Source of the DNA: Delphinapterus leucas
Taxonomy: Eukaryota > Chordata > Mammalia > Artiodactyla > Monodontidae
DNA: 64,000 nucleotides
Direction of reading: 5' to 3'
Assembly: GCF_002288925.2 (NCBI RefSeq)
Contig: NW_022098000.1
Coordinates: 5,490,510 to 5,554,509, forward strand
Shown here: positions 47,956 through 59,078 of the stretch, piece by piece
Layout of the letters: the number at the start of each line of letters is the position of its first letter
Numbering within the stretch: the first letter of the stretch is position 1
Made by a program: the position numbers and the translations under genes
The notes under the pieces: generated by a model
What the model saw: only the letters and a program-made list of their open reading frames with translations
The model's database searches: none
Told to the model about the DNA's origin: nothing

Positions 47956-48260
47956 TTTTTTTAGTTTTTTAAGGAACCTCCATACTGTTCTCTATAGTGG
48001 GTGTATCAGTTTACATTCCCACCAACAGTGCAAGAGGGTCCCCTTTTCTCCACATCCTCTCCAGCATTTGTTGCTTGTAGATTTTCTGATGATGCCTATT
48101 CTAACTGGTGTGAGGTGATACCTCATTGTAGTTTTGATTTGCATTTCTCTAATGATTAGTGATGTCGAGCAGCTTTTCATGTGCCTCTTGGCCATCTGTA
48201 TGTCTTCTTGGGAGAAATGTCTATTTAGGTCTTCTGCCCATTTTTGGATTGGGTTGTTTG

Positions 48261-48470
48261 GTTTTTGGGTTTGCTTTTTGTTTTTGCGGTATGCAGGCCT
48301 CTCACTGCTGTGGCCTCTCCTGCTGCGGAGCACAGGCTCCGGACGCACAGGTTCAGTGGCCATGGCGCACGGGCCCAGCCGCTCCGCGGCATGTGGGATC
48401 CTCCCGGACCGGGGCACGATCCCATGTCCCCTGCATCGGCAGGTGGACTCTCAACCACTGCGCCACCAGA
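48261..48470 (-). mobile_element. Second CHR SINE nested in the same L1
   Basis: TSD GTTGTTTG at 48253-48260 and 48471-48478. The SINE head is clipped: it ends 'gcgccaccagag' without the usual GGGAAGCCC. Confidence 0.92.
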
Positions 48471-49006
48471 GTTGTTTGCTTTTTGATATTGAGCTGCATG
48501 AGCTGCTTGTATATTTTGGAGATTAATATTTTGTCAGTTGCTTCATTTGCAAATATTTTCTCCCATTCTGAGGGTTGTCTTTTCGTCTTGTTTATAGTTT
48601 CCTTTGTTGTGCAAAAGCTTTTAAGTTTCATTAGGTCCCAGTTGTTTATTTTTGTTTTTATTTCCCTTACTCTAACAGGTGGGTCAAAAAGGATCTTGCT
48701 GTGACTTATGTCATAGAGTGTCCTGCCTATGTTTTCCTCTAAGAATTTTATAGTGTCCAGTCTTACATTTAGGTCTCTAATCCATTTTGAGTTTATTTTT
48801 GTGTATGGTGTTAGGGAATGTTCAATTTCATTCTTTTACATGTAGCTGTCCAGTTTTCCCAGAACCACTTATTGAAGAGACCATCTTTTCTCCATTGTAT
48901 ATCCTTGCCTCCTTCGTCATAGATTAGTTGACCATAGGTGCGTGGATTTATCTCTGGGCTTTCTATCCTGTTCCATTGATCTATATTTCTATTTCTGAAG
49001 CACAAT

Positions 49007-49440
49007 GAAATTAATAAGCATGTGTTTCTTGCCAAGTTTTGTGTTCCTTGGTCCTATGGGGAAGAGAAAAGTAAACCCAACTTAGAGCCTGCCCTCAACG
49101 TGCTCAGACGTGGTAAAATCTTTCTAATTGACTACATTTGGCCCCTGATCATGCTCTTTCTCTGCCCTGCTCTGTGCTCCGGGAGTCTGACCCCCAGGGA
49201 TTGCATCATCCAGACTCAGATTCTTCAGCCAAGAGGTTGTATTTATCCAATAGGAGACCTCAGAGAGGTCAGAGGCCAGAAGAGAGTGGCTGGGGTATTT
49301 CTCTCCTGTCCTTTCCTGGCTGTGGCTATAATTCTGAGCCTGCAGCTCCTGCCAGGTGGCCTCTCCCCACACCGCCTGGAATCCAGCTCTCCCTAGACTC
49401 ATACCACCACACCACAGCTACCACTTCTAGATATTTTTTC
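49007..49440. other. Intergenic sequence, nothing recognised
   Basis: Short open frames only; no splice-bounded exon. Confidence 0.45.
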
Positions 49441-49479
49441 ACTGGTTTGTTGATGCTCTGCCACTCTTTTTAGAATATG

Positions 49480-49605
49480 TTCCTTCAGAGCAAGGAACTT
49501 GTCTGTCTTATTCACCGCCATAAATGTCCAGTGTCTAGAACGATGCCTGATGTGCAGCAGGGGATAAGTACTTTGTGTTGAGTAAATAAATGAGTGAGTG
49601 AATGA
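49480..49605 (+). repeat. L2 LINE 3' terminus
   Basis: 'agcaaggaacttgtctgtct', 'aatgtccagtgtctagaacg', then 'gttgagtaaataaatgagtg', is the ordered 3' terminus of L2. Confidence 0.8.
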
Positions 49606-49852
49606 AATAGCAAAACCATCATGACTTACCACTTGCTAGATTCCTATTCCAATATCATTTATTTAATCAATAGTTATTGCACGTCTACTATATTCAAAGC
49701 ACTTTCCCTTGCCCCAAGAAGAGGGGAGCACAATAAAGTACACGACCATGACAACGAGGACTCCTCCAAACTAGCTGGAAGCCAAGAATTCCATTGCTGA
49801 GAAACATCACAGGCTAAAGGAATTATCCAACCAAGCCTTACTCTATATTTAC

Positions 49853-50091
49853 GTTTTTTTTTTTTTTTTTTTTTTTGGCTGCGTTGGGTCTTTGTTGCTG
49901 TGAGCAGGCTTCCTCTTTGTGGTGGCTTCTCTTGTTGCGGAGCACGGGCTCCAGGCGTGTGGGCTTCAGTAGTTGTGGTGCACAGGCTTAGTTGTTCTGT
50001 GGCGTGTGGGATCTTCCTGGACCAGGGCTTGAACCCGTGTCCCCTGCATTGGCAGGCGGATTCTTAACCACTCTGCCACCAGGAAAGTCCC
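49853..50091 (-). mobile_element. CHR SINE
   Basis: Poly(T) of more than 20, then 'ggctgcgttgggtctttgtt' to 'ctgccaccaggaaagtccc'. An imperfect TSD of CTATATTTA / CTACCTATTTA type flanks it. An older copy than most here. Confidence 0.88.
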
Positions 50092-50476
50092 TACCTATTT
50101 ATTTTTAAATTTCTCAGAAGATTGATAATATTTCTATAGTTATTTCTCCATTAATTTTTTTTTAATTGCATACTTTCTCTCTATAATTGCCAAATCTTTA
50201 AAAGCAGGTTAGGACTAGTTTCAGCGGTTAGCTGGTAAGTGTTTATTTAGTGCTTACTATAAGTAATATAATATAGTATAATAATATATAATTATATATA
50301 ATTATAGACTATGTTTATACACTTATATATATTCTATCAAATAATGTGTACATATATGAATATATAGATTTTATTGAATGTTATAGATAGATCTATATCT
50401 ACTTATCACTAAATAAATACCAGCTGAATGCTGAAACTAGTCCTATATATAGTTATTTATATAAACATAGTTATAT
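50092..50476. repeat. AT-rich low-complexity sequence
   Basis: Mostly TA-rich text with repeated 'ataattatatataatta' motifs at about 50260-50420. Nothing coding. Confidence 0.7.
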
Positions 50477-50835
50477 TGTTATAGACTGAATGTGTCCCCT
50501 CAAAATTCATATGTTGAAGCCCTAATGTGATGGTATTTGAAAGTGGGGGCCTTTGGGGGGTCATTAGGTCATAAGGGTGGAGCCCTATGATGGGATTACT
50601 GTCCTTGCAAGAAGAGGAAGAGTTAGCCCTCCCTCTCCACCATGGAGGACACAAATGAGAAGATGCCATCAGTAGACCAGGAAGAGGACCTTCACCCAGA
50701 ACCCAAGCACACTGGCACCCTGATATCGGACTTCCCAGCCTCCAGAACTGTGAGAAATAAAAATATTTGTTTATGTTTAAGCCACCTGGTCTATGGTATT
50801 TTATTACAGCATCCCCAGCCGGAGAGAACTAAGAG
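50477..50835 (+). mobile_element. MaLR LTR, MST type
   Basis: Starts TGTTATAGACTGAATGTGTC and runs through 'ttcatatgttgaagccctaa', 'ggagccctatgatgggatta' and 'ttcccagcctccagaactgt', ending 'ggagagaactaaga'. This is the full order of an MST-type MaLR LTR. It is an ancient non-autonomous retroelement with no viral gene recognised nearby. Confidence 0.9.
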
Positions 50836-52640
50836 ATAGAGATGGAGATTATAGAGACAGAGATATGTCTCATCATGTTGTTACATGATTGCATTCTGAG
50901 ATTGCGCCGTTCTGATTCCATCCCCTTGACTTACATGACACCTGAATGAGTTACTAGGTAATGTTCATTTCTTTAAATACGTCTTGAGGGCAGCCATGTT
51001 CCTGGCCACATGGAGAAACGTGAGAACGTTGGAGTCCACCCACTGACACCCAGGTGGCTTTTTCTGGTTCAAGAATGAGCCATAGATAGAAGGACTCCTG
51101 GGAGCAGGGCACCTGCAGCCTGAACCCTGGAGCCCTTCAGAGTCCCCAGACAGGCCTCCACTGATGGTTCTCTCATTTCCCTCATGGATAAAGATACTGA
51201 GGACAAGTCAGGACTCATGGCACAGTCCTGGGTGATGGACAATAAAACTCTGGGCTTGAGATACTAGGATATCTTCCAGAGATACTAGGAATGTGGCATG
51301 TATAAAAAAAAATAAAAAAGAAGTCAGCAAATTCAGCTGGAAGAAGGACCTGCCCACTCTTCAGAGGCTCTCCATGGAGGCACACTTCTGAAGGTGATGC
51401 AGTGGACTGCAGACCAACCCAGGCAAGCGTGGGAGCCACGTGCTACAGGTGGCAGGGCCACTGGAGGAGAGCCTCACCATCCAGGAATGCTTGGATGGAA
51501 CGGCGACAAACTGGCTCCACCGAAAATCCATGAAATATTGAACACTTCAATTTCTCCTGAATTCTTCCAGTTGAAATCCAGCTCTATAAGTTAGTGCCTT
51601 TGGTGAAGCCCTTCACTGACCAAAAACAGACAAGATAGGGAATCCTCAGGGGTGAGAGGTCCCTGTGATGTCCAGAGGTAGACCAGGGTTCTGAGCTGCA
51701 GGAGAAAACTTTAAATCAGGAGAAGAGTGAGCAGGTGAACAGGGATAGAGCACACGAGTCCCCTGCTGCAGAAAATGCCACCATAGGCCCTGCCACACTC
51801 CTGTGCAGAGAATGGGTTATGACCAGCCCTGCTTTGATGCCTCCCAGGTTTGCCACTGGAATTTAGCAGTAGGGATTTTGCTGTAGGTTCGCCAGGCAGG
51901 GTCTACGGAGGCCAGTGCTTCTCCGGCTGCAGTCAGCCATTTGCGTTTTTCCCCAACGCACCACGCAAATCATTCCACTTTCTCTTCGTGCATTTTCTCT
52001 TTGCTCACGCAGAGCAGAGTTAGAGAGCCCTGTTTTACAGAACTTGGCCTCCCCGTCTCCCAGCCCCACTGATGGTCTGCCCTGGATATCAGGCACTCGT
52101 TTGGGTCAGAACTCTGCAGGATTCCGTGCCATCAATTGTGGCTCACAGGTCACTGGCAACCAGAGACAGAGCTGCAGTGTTCTCTGGAGCCAGAGAGGGC
52201 CTGCTGACTGCCACAGAAATGTCTTTCCAGCAGCCCTGGAACAGCTGTGTGGTGCTCTGCCTGTGTTGTCAGAATGCTGGGGACGATGCCCAATCCTCTG
52301 TGAGTTTCCCAGTAATTCTGGTATCTGCTCTTTATACTAAAGAGCCCACATACTTTAAGGAGGGGAAAAGAGTGAGCCAAAAGGTTTTGTGCCAGGGATT
52401 AAGACTATGGTAAAATCAGAGAGAAGATCAGACTGCTTACAAGACCAAGAAGGCCTGAGTCACCTCTAGTGGAGGTCGGTCCTCTGAAGTTACGAGCACT
52501 CGACAAAAATCTGAACGTGTCCATCTCTTCCCTTGAGGATAAGTAGAGGTTCCTGACAAATGATAGAAAAGCGAGGCTCCTAACCTTTCATTTCATGGAG
52601 TGATGTTGCTCGCCTTCAAGGACAGACGCACAGTCACTTG
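50836..52640. other. Unassigned sequence after the MST LTR
   Basis: Could include MaLR internal sequence, but I could not match it. Frames at 51915-52340 and 52072-52413 have no recognisable product. Confidence 0.4.
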
Positions 52641-52644
52641 AAGA

Positions 52645-53890
52645 CGCATCAAAATCCTCCAAAGCCTAGTAACACACACCAAAAATATCTTAAAGGCATC
52701 TCAGAAGAATGTAGAACAACTTTGGAGAGAAATGATGGGTGGTTTGGATGAAAACACTCATCTTCAGGAAAGCCTAAAACTGCTTATCTGAGGGATTTCC
52801 CCGGTGGCACAATGGTTAAGAATCCACCTGCCAATGCAGGGGACACGGGTTCGATCCCTGGTCCGGGAAGATCCCACATGCTGCGGAGCAACTAAGCCCA
52901 TGCTCCACAACTACTGAGCCTGTGCTCTAGAGCCCGTAAGCCACAGCTACTGAAGCCCGCATGCCTAGATCCCATGCTCCACAACGAGAGAAGCCCCTGC
53001 TCTCTGCAACTAGAGAAAAGCCCGTGCGCAACAACGAGTACCCATCACAGCCAAAAATTTTTAAAAATGAAAAAAACCAAAGAACTGCTTATCCTAGAAG
53101 TTATGAGATGGAAGAAAGTGTGGGAATTAAAGAACAGAAAAAAAAAAAACCTTGAAAACTCAAACCATGAGAATGAAACAGGTTGTGAATGACAAAGCAA
53201 CCAGTTAAAATCTCTAACTGAAACTATACTGAAGGTGATACATTTGTCTGCTCTGTTTAGAGAATATTATGGATGATGGCAACTTCGAATGAGATGAAAA
53301 TAGTGAACCGCACGTGGCTGCCTAAACTGTCAGTCAGAAGTCACTTTGAAGAGACTCATTGATGCTGCTAACTTAAATGTTTCCTTAAAAGGGTTTAAAA
53401 GAGAAGACCAGGAATTATTTTAAATTATTTGAATAAAATCCAATGGATGAGGAGCTTACAGGTCAAATGAAAAGTTTCCAAACTGAGCAAATATCTTAAC
53501 ATTTAAAAATTCACAACCTAAAGGTGAAAGTCAAGAACTTCAACTGAAACTTCAAATACCGCCTGAACTGTGTCAAGAACATGCAGTGAAACTTTGCAGA
53601 AAACCAATCGAGGAAGTAATTTACCTCTTAGGGAAAAAACTTCCTAAAACATAGGAAAGCATCAGCAGCATGAATTGGAGACACAACTCCAACTGGAAGA
53701 TGGCTGAAGATCTGGAGAAAGAATTACAATGAACAACTTCCTTCTTGGAGAGCTAGATGGACTATCTCCCACGGGAAAAAAGCTCAAGAGAGCTGGTTGG
53801 CAGCTTCGTCAACTGAAAAAAAGCTCAATGGACTAAGAAAAGGAAATGGCCGTACCAGACAAAAATCGGCTGAAGCTGATTAAATTTCCA
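52645..53890 (+). pseudogene. Processed pseudogene of the MIA2/CTAGE5 family, coiled-coil part
   Basis: Shifting among three frames, the DNA encodes decayed pieces in the same order as the MIA2 (CTAGE5) coiled-coil region: LDENTHLQESLKLLI, MDDGNFE..DENSE, LKRLIDAANLNVSLKG, DEELTGQMKSFQTEQIS, QELQLKLQIPPELCQEH, and finally ISHGKKAQESWLAAS with EKKLNGLRKGN. The normal protein is an ER-exit-site partner of TANGO1 in cargo export. Stops and frameshifts are frequent, so this copy cannot make a protein. Pieces that lie in separate exons of the parent run on without introns, which implies a retrocopy. The NLNDLRKEN-like end favours MIA2 over the paralogue MIA3. It lacks the N-terminal and proline-rich parts, is split by a SINE (52792-53080), and stops where an MLT1-type LTR begins. 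CTAGE retrocopies are known in primates. Confidence 0.82.
52792..53080 (+). mobile_element. CHR SINE, long form, inside the pseudogene
   Basis: 'ggatttccccggtggcacaa' head, B-box-like 'ggttcgatccctggtccggg', and a two-part body as in the copy at 17163. TSD AACTGCTTATC at 52779-52789 and 53083-53093. The target sequence is itself MIA2-derived. Confidence 0.92.
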
Positions 53891-53911
53891 ATTTTCTCAA
53901 GCAGCCCTACA

Positions 53912-54415
53912 GTGGGTTGATTAATGGCCACACCCTACTGTCTAGATCCTGTGTATATGTCATGTCACGTGGCAAAAGGGACTTCACAGAGGTCATTAAG
54001 GTTATGGATCTTGAGGTGACGACTATCCTGGACTCACCAGATGGACCCAACCTTAAAGCCAGAGAAATTTCTCCAGCTAGAGCCAGATAGACACAGCCAG
54101 AAGAGGAACTCAGGGAACTTCCAAGTGGGAGAAGGATTCACTGCACTGTTGAGGTGTAGGCGTCCAAGTGCAAAGATTGAAAAAAGGCATCTAGAAGCTA
54201 CAGCCAGCCCCTGGCTGACACCTGGCAACAAAACAAGGACCTCAGTCCTACAGCCGCAAGGAATTGAGTTTTGCCAACAACCTGAATGAGCCTGGAATGA
54301 GTCTCTCTCTAAGATCCCAGCCCATCAGCACTTTGATGCAGAGAAACCAGAGAGTAAAGCCACACCTCTAACTTATAGGACTAGAATAAATGTGTGTTGT
54401 TTTGAGGGCTAAGTT
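53912..54415 (+). mobile_element. MaLR LTR, MLT1 type
   Basis: 'tgggttgattaatggccaca', 'gtcacgtggcaaaagggact', 'aaatttctccagctagagcc', 'ggacctcagtcctacagccg' and 'aataaatgtgtgttgttttg' follow the MLT1 consensus from end to end. Confidence 0.88.
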
Positions 54416-54824
54416 GAGACCTAATGCCCTTCTATTCAACAAGCAGCCCTGGGCATAGGTCCAAGAGGATCAGTGCATCCCCTGAGCCATCAGGTCCTTG
54501 GGGGAGGAGGAAGGTTAAGGAGTCTGGAATGCAGGTCACATGCAGGTTTGATTCAGCTTTCAAGGCATCTGACCCCTGCATACCCATGGCTACGGGAAAT
54601 TTTCCTGCATTCTCTCTCTTTAAAAGTCATTTTGAGTCATCTGTTTTTAGTTTAACTACTATTTTTTAATTGAGGCTACATCTGCTGATAAAATTACAAT
54701 TCCTAAGGTAGTGTTTTTCAAATATATATAGGTGATTGTTACGTAATTCTTATGCATACATTATTTCCACTTCACTGGACCCTGTAGAGAATAAGTCATA
54801 TAAATATTGTATTTTGTTTAAAAT
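54416..54824. other. Intergenic sequence, nothing recognised
   Basis: An 81-codon frame at 54424-54669 has no recognisable product. CAAGCAGCCCT at 54440-54450 repeats a motif found just before the MLT1 LTR. Confidence 0.4.
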
Positions 54825-54834
54825 AAAAGGTCTA

Positions 54835-55005
54835 ATTTATTTATTTATTTATTTTTGGCTGCGCTGGGTCTTTGTTGCTGCACGCGCGCGGGCTTTCTCT
54901 AGATGCAGCGAGGGGGGGCTACTCCTTGTTGCAGTGCACAGGCTTCTCATTGTGGTGGCTTCTCCTGTTGCAGAGAAAAAATTAATTAATTAATTAAAAT
55001 AAAGT
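54835..55005 (-). mobile_element. 5'-truncated CHR SINE with AT filler
   Basis: (TTTA)n then 'ggctgcgctgggtctttgtt' stops at 'tctcctgttgcagag' (about 54975), short of the SINE head. About 29 bases of (TTAA)n-like filler follow, then TSD AAAAGGTCTA (54825-54834 and 55006-55015). Confidence 0.82.
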
Positions 55006-55015
55006 AAAAGGTCTA

Positions 55016-56336
55016 TTATCACTTAAGCCATCATTGAACTTCGACATGACTAGATGGAAACATTCAAAAGAATAAAGATCATTTCCACATCCTATGAGCT
55101 GTTATTAGAAATCTGTAAAAGTAGGTTGATACTTACCTCAAAATTTTTTGATTGTTTTTAAAAACAACACACACACAGACCCGAATGACAACACCACCCC
55201 CAGCTAACCTTAGTCTTATAATATTTTTATAATCACTAATTCATAGATGAGAGGATTTGACATTTGCATTTGTTTCTTATTTTTCCATTTTTTAACCTTT
55301 ATTTTGTTTAGGATATTCTTTACTGTTTAAATGTCTCTACATGTTATGCAGTCAACAAGTTTTCCTTTTGTGAAAAACGTAAAGATACTTCTTGAGCTGT
55401 TGTTACATCTAGCAATCTGCTAGGTGCTGGAGATCCAAGATGACTAGACCTTGGCTGGTTGTCCCTGGGGGCCGGGGTGTGGTGAGGGAGAGGCTTGGAG
55501 ACAGACGTGTGAACAAGTGATTGTTGGATGATGCAATATGTGTAACCCCAGGGTGTGTGCAGAGCCTCATGGCATCACCACAGGAGATGCAAATTCTACC
55601 TGCAGGGGTCAAAGCAAAAGAGGCAAACTTCCAGATGAATTTTTAAAATGATTTAGGAATTCAGTGTTTCTGTGGATCATGCAGTATGTTCAAAGAGCAT
55701 TATAAAGCCTATACGCTTGCCTCTCTTGAATTTTGCCAAGAAATTTAGCGAGGGTTTTCCCTTCATGGCCTCTTATGTCGTCTTTGGAAAGGAATCTAAC
55801 TGGCATTTTATACCTGAATCCAGCATCTACTAAACAAATGGTTTGGGCCTCAGTTTCTGTAAAAATGGCAATTAATCATAACCATCCTGCTTACCTCATA
55901 AGACGATTGTAAAGATGAAGTTAGATCACGTATGTGAAAACACCAGGGCGCTCTACAGATTACTCCAGGCCGAAACATTTCTATACTGAGTTGCCTGTGG
56001 CTGATGTGAATGACTGCCGTGTATTAAAAGAACAGATTCATCAGAATAATAAAGACATTTGATTCCTTAGAGTTCCACAGCACCGTTCTTCTGAAGCTTT
56101 GCACATCTGTTCTCTCTTTGGCCTCCAGGCCAAATGTCTTTCCAGGATAAGCTGGGGCACGTGTTACTGCCCCAGACTTGCAGAAGAATGAGGAAGATGA
56201 AGTCACAGGGCGGAATCTGGACTTGAACTCCAGCTCTTGCCTTCAGACCATCCCTATACACATATGGTGCCCAGAGCGCCAAGGAGGAATGGCTGTGATG
56301 CTTCCCAACAGATTATTTTAATAGCCATTCAGAAGA
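55016..56336. other. Intergenic sequence with a MIR trace
   Basis: A plus-strand MIR ('ctcagtttctgtaaaaatgg') is recognisable at about 55830-55990. Nothing else assigned. Confidence 0.5.
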
Positions 56337-56450
56337 GATAAGGATATCCTTCTGATATATCCTTATCCTTAAAGATATCCTTAAAGATCCTTAAAGATAT
56401 CCTTAAAGATCCTTAAAGATAAGGATATCCTTAAAGATAAGGATATATTT
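56337..56450. repeat. Palindrome-rich minisatellite
   Basis: Alternating units CCTTAAAGATAT and CCTTAAAGAT recur six times, mixed with the palindrome AAGGATATCCTT. The array therefore has both direct and inverted repetition. Confidence 0.9.
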
Positions 56451-56599
56451 ATTCCAATTACAAATGCTCAACAGTAAAGTTCATTCTCTTCAATATTCAA
56501 CTGGAAATAATAAATCATGCCTCTAAAATATAAAGGAGAAAGCACTGCCTGCCTGACTGCCCGGGCTCCCACCTTCCTCCCAGTTGTCTGCACAGCTGT

Positions 56600-57240
56600 G
56601 CGGACCTCCTTGCTCCGTTCTGCTCCAGCCATTCTGGGCACAGAATACCCTTCCCCATCTCCACCTGCGGAAATTCCTCTCCTCCCTAAACTCAGCTCAA
56701 ATGCCGCTCCTCCCCAATCCCAGATGCCAGAAATAGGTTCCTCAGCTTAGACAAGTGGGTAAGAACCCAGACCCCCAGGAAGCCTGCCTGAGTCTGAATC
56801 TCCGTCCTGCTACTTTCGAGCCACATTTCTGCCTCTGGTCCCTTATCTCTAAGGGGGAAGCTATGGTGGCCACACTAATAATGGCATGGTCATTACAGGG
56901 TTATTAAAGGGATTACTAAGATAACACATGTGGCACACACTTGATGGCACATGCAATACCCAATAATACTAGCAGTCAAGTTCTCTTCTTTTCCTTTGCA
57001 GGTTTTCCGTCCTGCACCAGTTCCCTGAGGATGGGAATTCGTTCCCTGGCACCCCTTGCCTGGTACATAAGTGTAGGTTCCAGCTCTGTCGTTTATGATA
57101 TTTGCGAACTTGGCCTATCATTTAATTTCCTAAAGTCTCAGTCCTTATCTGAGGACTGAGATAATGGAGTTAACATGGAAATCAAAGCCAATAATGTGTA
57201 TTAAACCACATGGCATAGTGCTGGTAAATAAGCAATTAAG
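56600..57240 (+). repeat. Old L2 and two MIR fragments
   Basis: C-rich L2-like text (56600-56750) is followed by MIR-like pieces at about 56765-56950 ('gcctgagtctgaatctccgt') and 57065-57240 ('cctaaagtctcagtccttat'). All are diverged and the boundaries are rough. Confidence 0.55.
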
Positions 57241-57514
57241 CAAATATATTTTAGCCACTGTCTGGTGATTAAGAGTTTATATGAAAACTGTATTAAAGGG
57301 TTAAGGCTCTGATGTCACAATGTTCCTCAGACAGTATTTTCTGACTTTTATGGTTAAAATTACAGATCAAAATTTGAGGATTGATAAAAGAGAGAGAGTA
57401 GTGGTAGGAGGCTCAGGGCTGGGAGGACCGCAGGAGGCAGCCTGATGAGATCTATTCTCCAAGAGAGACAAGAAGCCCTCAACTCTACTCCTGGAAGGAG
57501 GCCATGGCCTCCTC

Positions 57515-57670
57515 CTGATGAAGGGGGAGGGAATGGGGAAGGGAGAGCCAGTTGGGGAGAACGTAAGGGACAAGTAAGATGAAGAAAAGGGAGGCAGAGG
57601 GACAGAGGATGAGGGAGACTCAGAGGAGGAAGAGGAGAAAGAAGGAGACAGACAGAGGGGACAAGGGGAC
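57515..57670. repeat. Purine-rich tract on the + strand
   Basis: More than 85 percent A and G by eye, in GGGGA, GAGGA and AGAAA blocks. The opposite strand yields long C/T-only frames that are composition artefacts. Confidence 0.8.
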
Positions 57671-57902
57671 CAGTGCAGCTCTGTGACTGAGCAAGCACTC
57701 ACCTAAGGGTCGTCGGATGGAGTTCTACAGCCCAGGAGGGTGCTGGGAAAATCTAAGGGGGTAGATGTTTGTCCCAACACTTGCAGGTTGCATATGGCAA
57801 GTGGACTACACAGGCAGGTCCCACAACTCAAAGAAGAGTCCCACATCCTGCTTTTTAAAATTTTATTTTATCAATATTTATTATGTTTTAAAAGTCATTT
57901 AA

Positions 57903-58134
57903 GGGACTTCCCTGGTGGTCCAGTGGTTAAGAATCCATCTTGCAATGCAGGGGACGCCGGTTCAATCCCTGGTCAGGAAACTAAGGTCCCACATGCAGCG
58001 GGGCAACTAAGCCCCCGCGCCACAACTAGAGAGAAGCCCCATACGCACTGCAACGAAGCAAAGAGCCCACGCACTGCAACGACAGATCCTGCGTGCCGCA
58101 GCTAAGACCCACGCAGCCAATAAATAAATTTTTT
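57903..58134 (+). mobile_element. CHR SINE, long form
   Basis: GGGACTTCCCTGGTGGTCCA head, a two-part body with 'cacaactagagagaagcccc', and a TAAA tail. TSD AAGTCATTTAA at 57892-57902 and 58135-58145. Confidence 0.92.
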
Positions 58135-58164
58135 AAGTCATTTAATAATGATGGTTTATATACC

Positions 58165-58335
58165 CTACTCTTTAAATTAATTAATATTGAAGTAGAGTTG
58201 ATTTACAATGCTGTGTTAATTTCTGCTGTACAGCAAAGTGATTCAGTTATACATATATATATTCTTTTTTTACATATTCTTTTCCATTATGGCTTATCGT
58301 AGGATATTGAATACGGTTCTCTGTGCTTTACAGAG
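58165..58335 (-). mobile_element. L1 3' end fragment
   Basis: 'attgaagtagagttgattta', 'ctgtacagcaaagtgattca' and 'gatattgaatacggttctct' are reversed L1 3' UTR landmarks. Confidence 0.88.
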
Positions 58336-59078
58336 AACTTGCTGTTCATCCACCCCATCCTGCTAGAGGAATGTTTGGCATGGAGGAATCACTCGGTAAG
58401 TGTTAGCTATTAGGATTCTTCTTCCCGGGAAATTTCCTTCCTTTGACTCCGGCGGGCCCCCCTGGGAAGCGGGGAGCACTGCAGAACGACTCAGCAGTGC
58501 TTGTTGCGATCCTGCTAGGCCAGGTGCACGGTGCTCTTTCTATCCATGTCATCAAACACAGATCAAATTAGAGGGGAAAGCTCTACAGGAAAACAAAAAC
58601 ACCAGAGAATTCCCCTCTGACAGGCACAGACCAAGACAAAAGGAGTTATGTGAACACGAGCCATATATTCAGAAGAGTTTAGACAATACACTTCTTTGTT
58701 ATATTGCATGAGTTCATGGCACCCAAAGACGCTGCAAATACAGGAGGACAATAGCTGACATATCAGGTTTTGCAGTCATACTACCAGTGGCTTACTGTTT
58801 GCCAAACTGCCTTTGGCTCCGACCCTGAATTCACATAACAAAAAGAGAAGAGTATTAAAATGCTCACTTCCATTTGGCTTTAAAAGTCCCAGCTTAGCTG
58901 AAAGATAAATCAAAAATAAAACCAGAATGTAGCCCGTTGCATTTGATGACAGGATTATTAGTTTATTCCTTTCCTGAGGTATCTAAATAGGAAGAGAGAG
59001 GGTGTTTCGCAAACATAAGCAGAGGGTAAGCCTGCACAGAATTTATCTGAGTTATTAGTTTATATCAGCCTATGGATG
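58336..59078. other. Intergenic sequence, nothing recognised
   Basis: A short GC-rich patch at about 58430-58540. No supported exon. Confidence 0.45.

Larger units (their letters stand above)
47190..48997 (-). mobile_element. 5'-truncated L1 carrying two SINEs
   Basis: Reversed L1 3' UTR and ORF2 tail. 'tatacagcaggttcttatta' lies near the 3' end, 'agtagtgggattgctgggtc' in the middle, and 'gatctatatttctatttctg' at the truncated 5' end. TSD AAGCACAAT at 47178-47186 and 48998-49006. The L1 part is about 1.38 kb once the two nested SINEs are removed. ORF2 fragments are broken. Confidence 0.92.

Noticed and set aside
57360..57702. Two minus-strand frames of about 111 codons rich in Ser, Pro and Leu
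   Set aside because: They arise from the purine-rich tract; C/T-only text has no stop codons in most frames.
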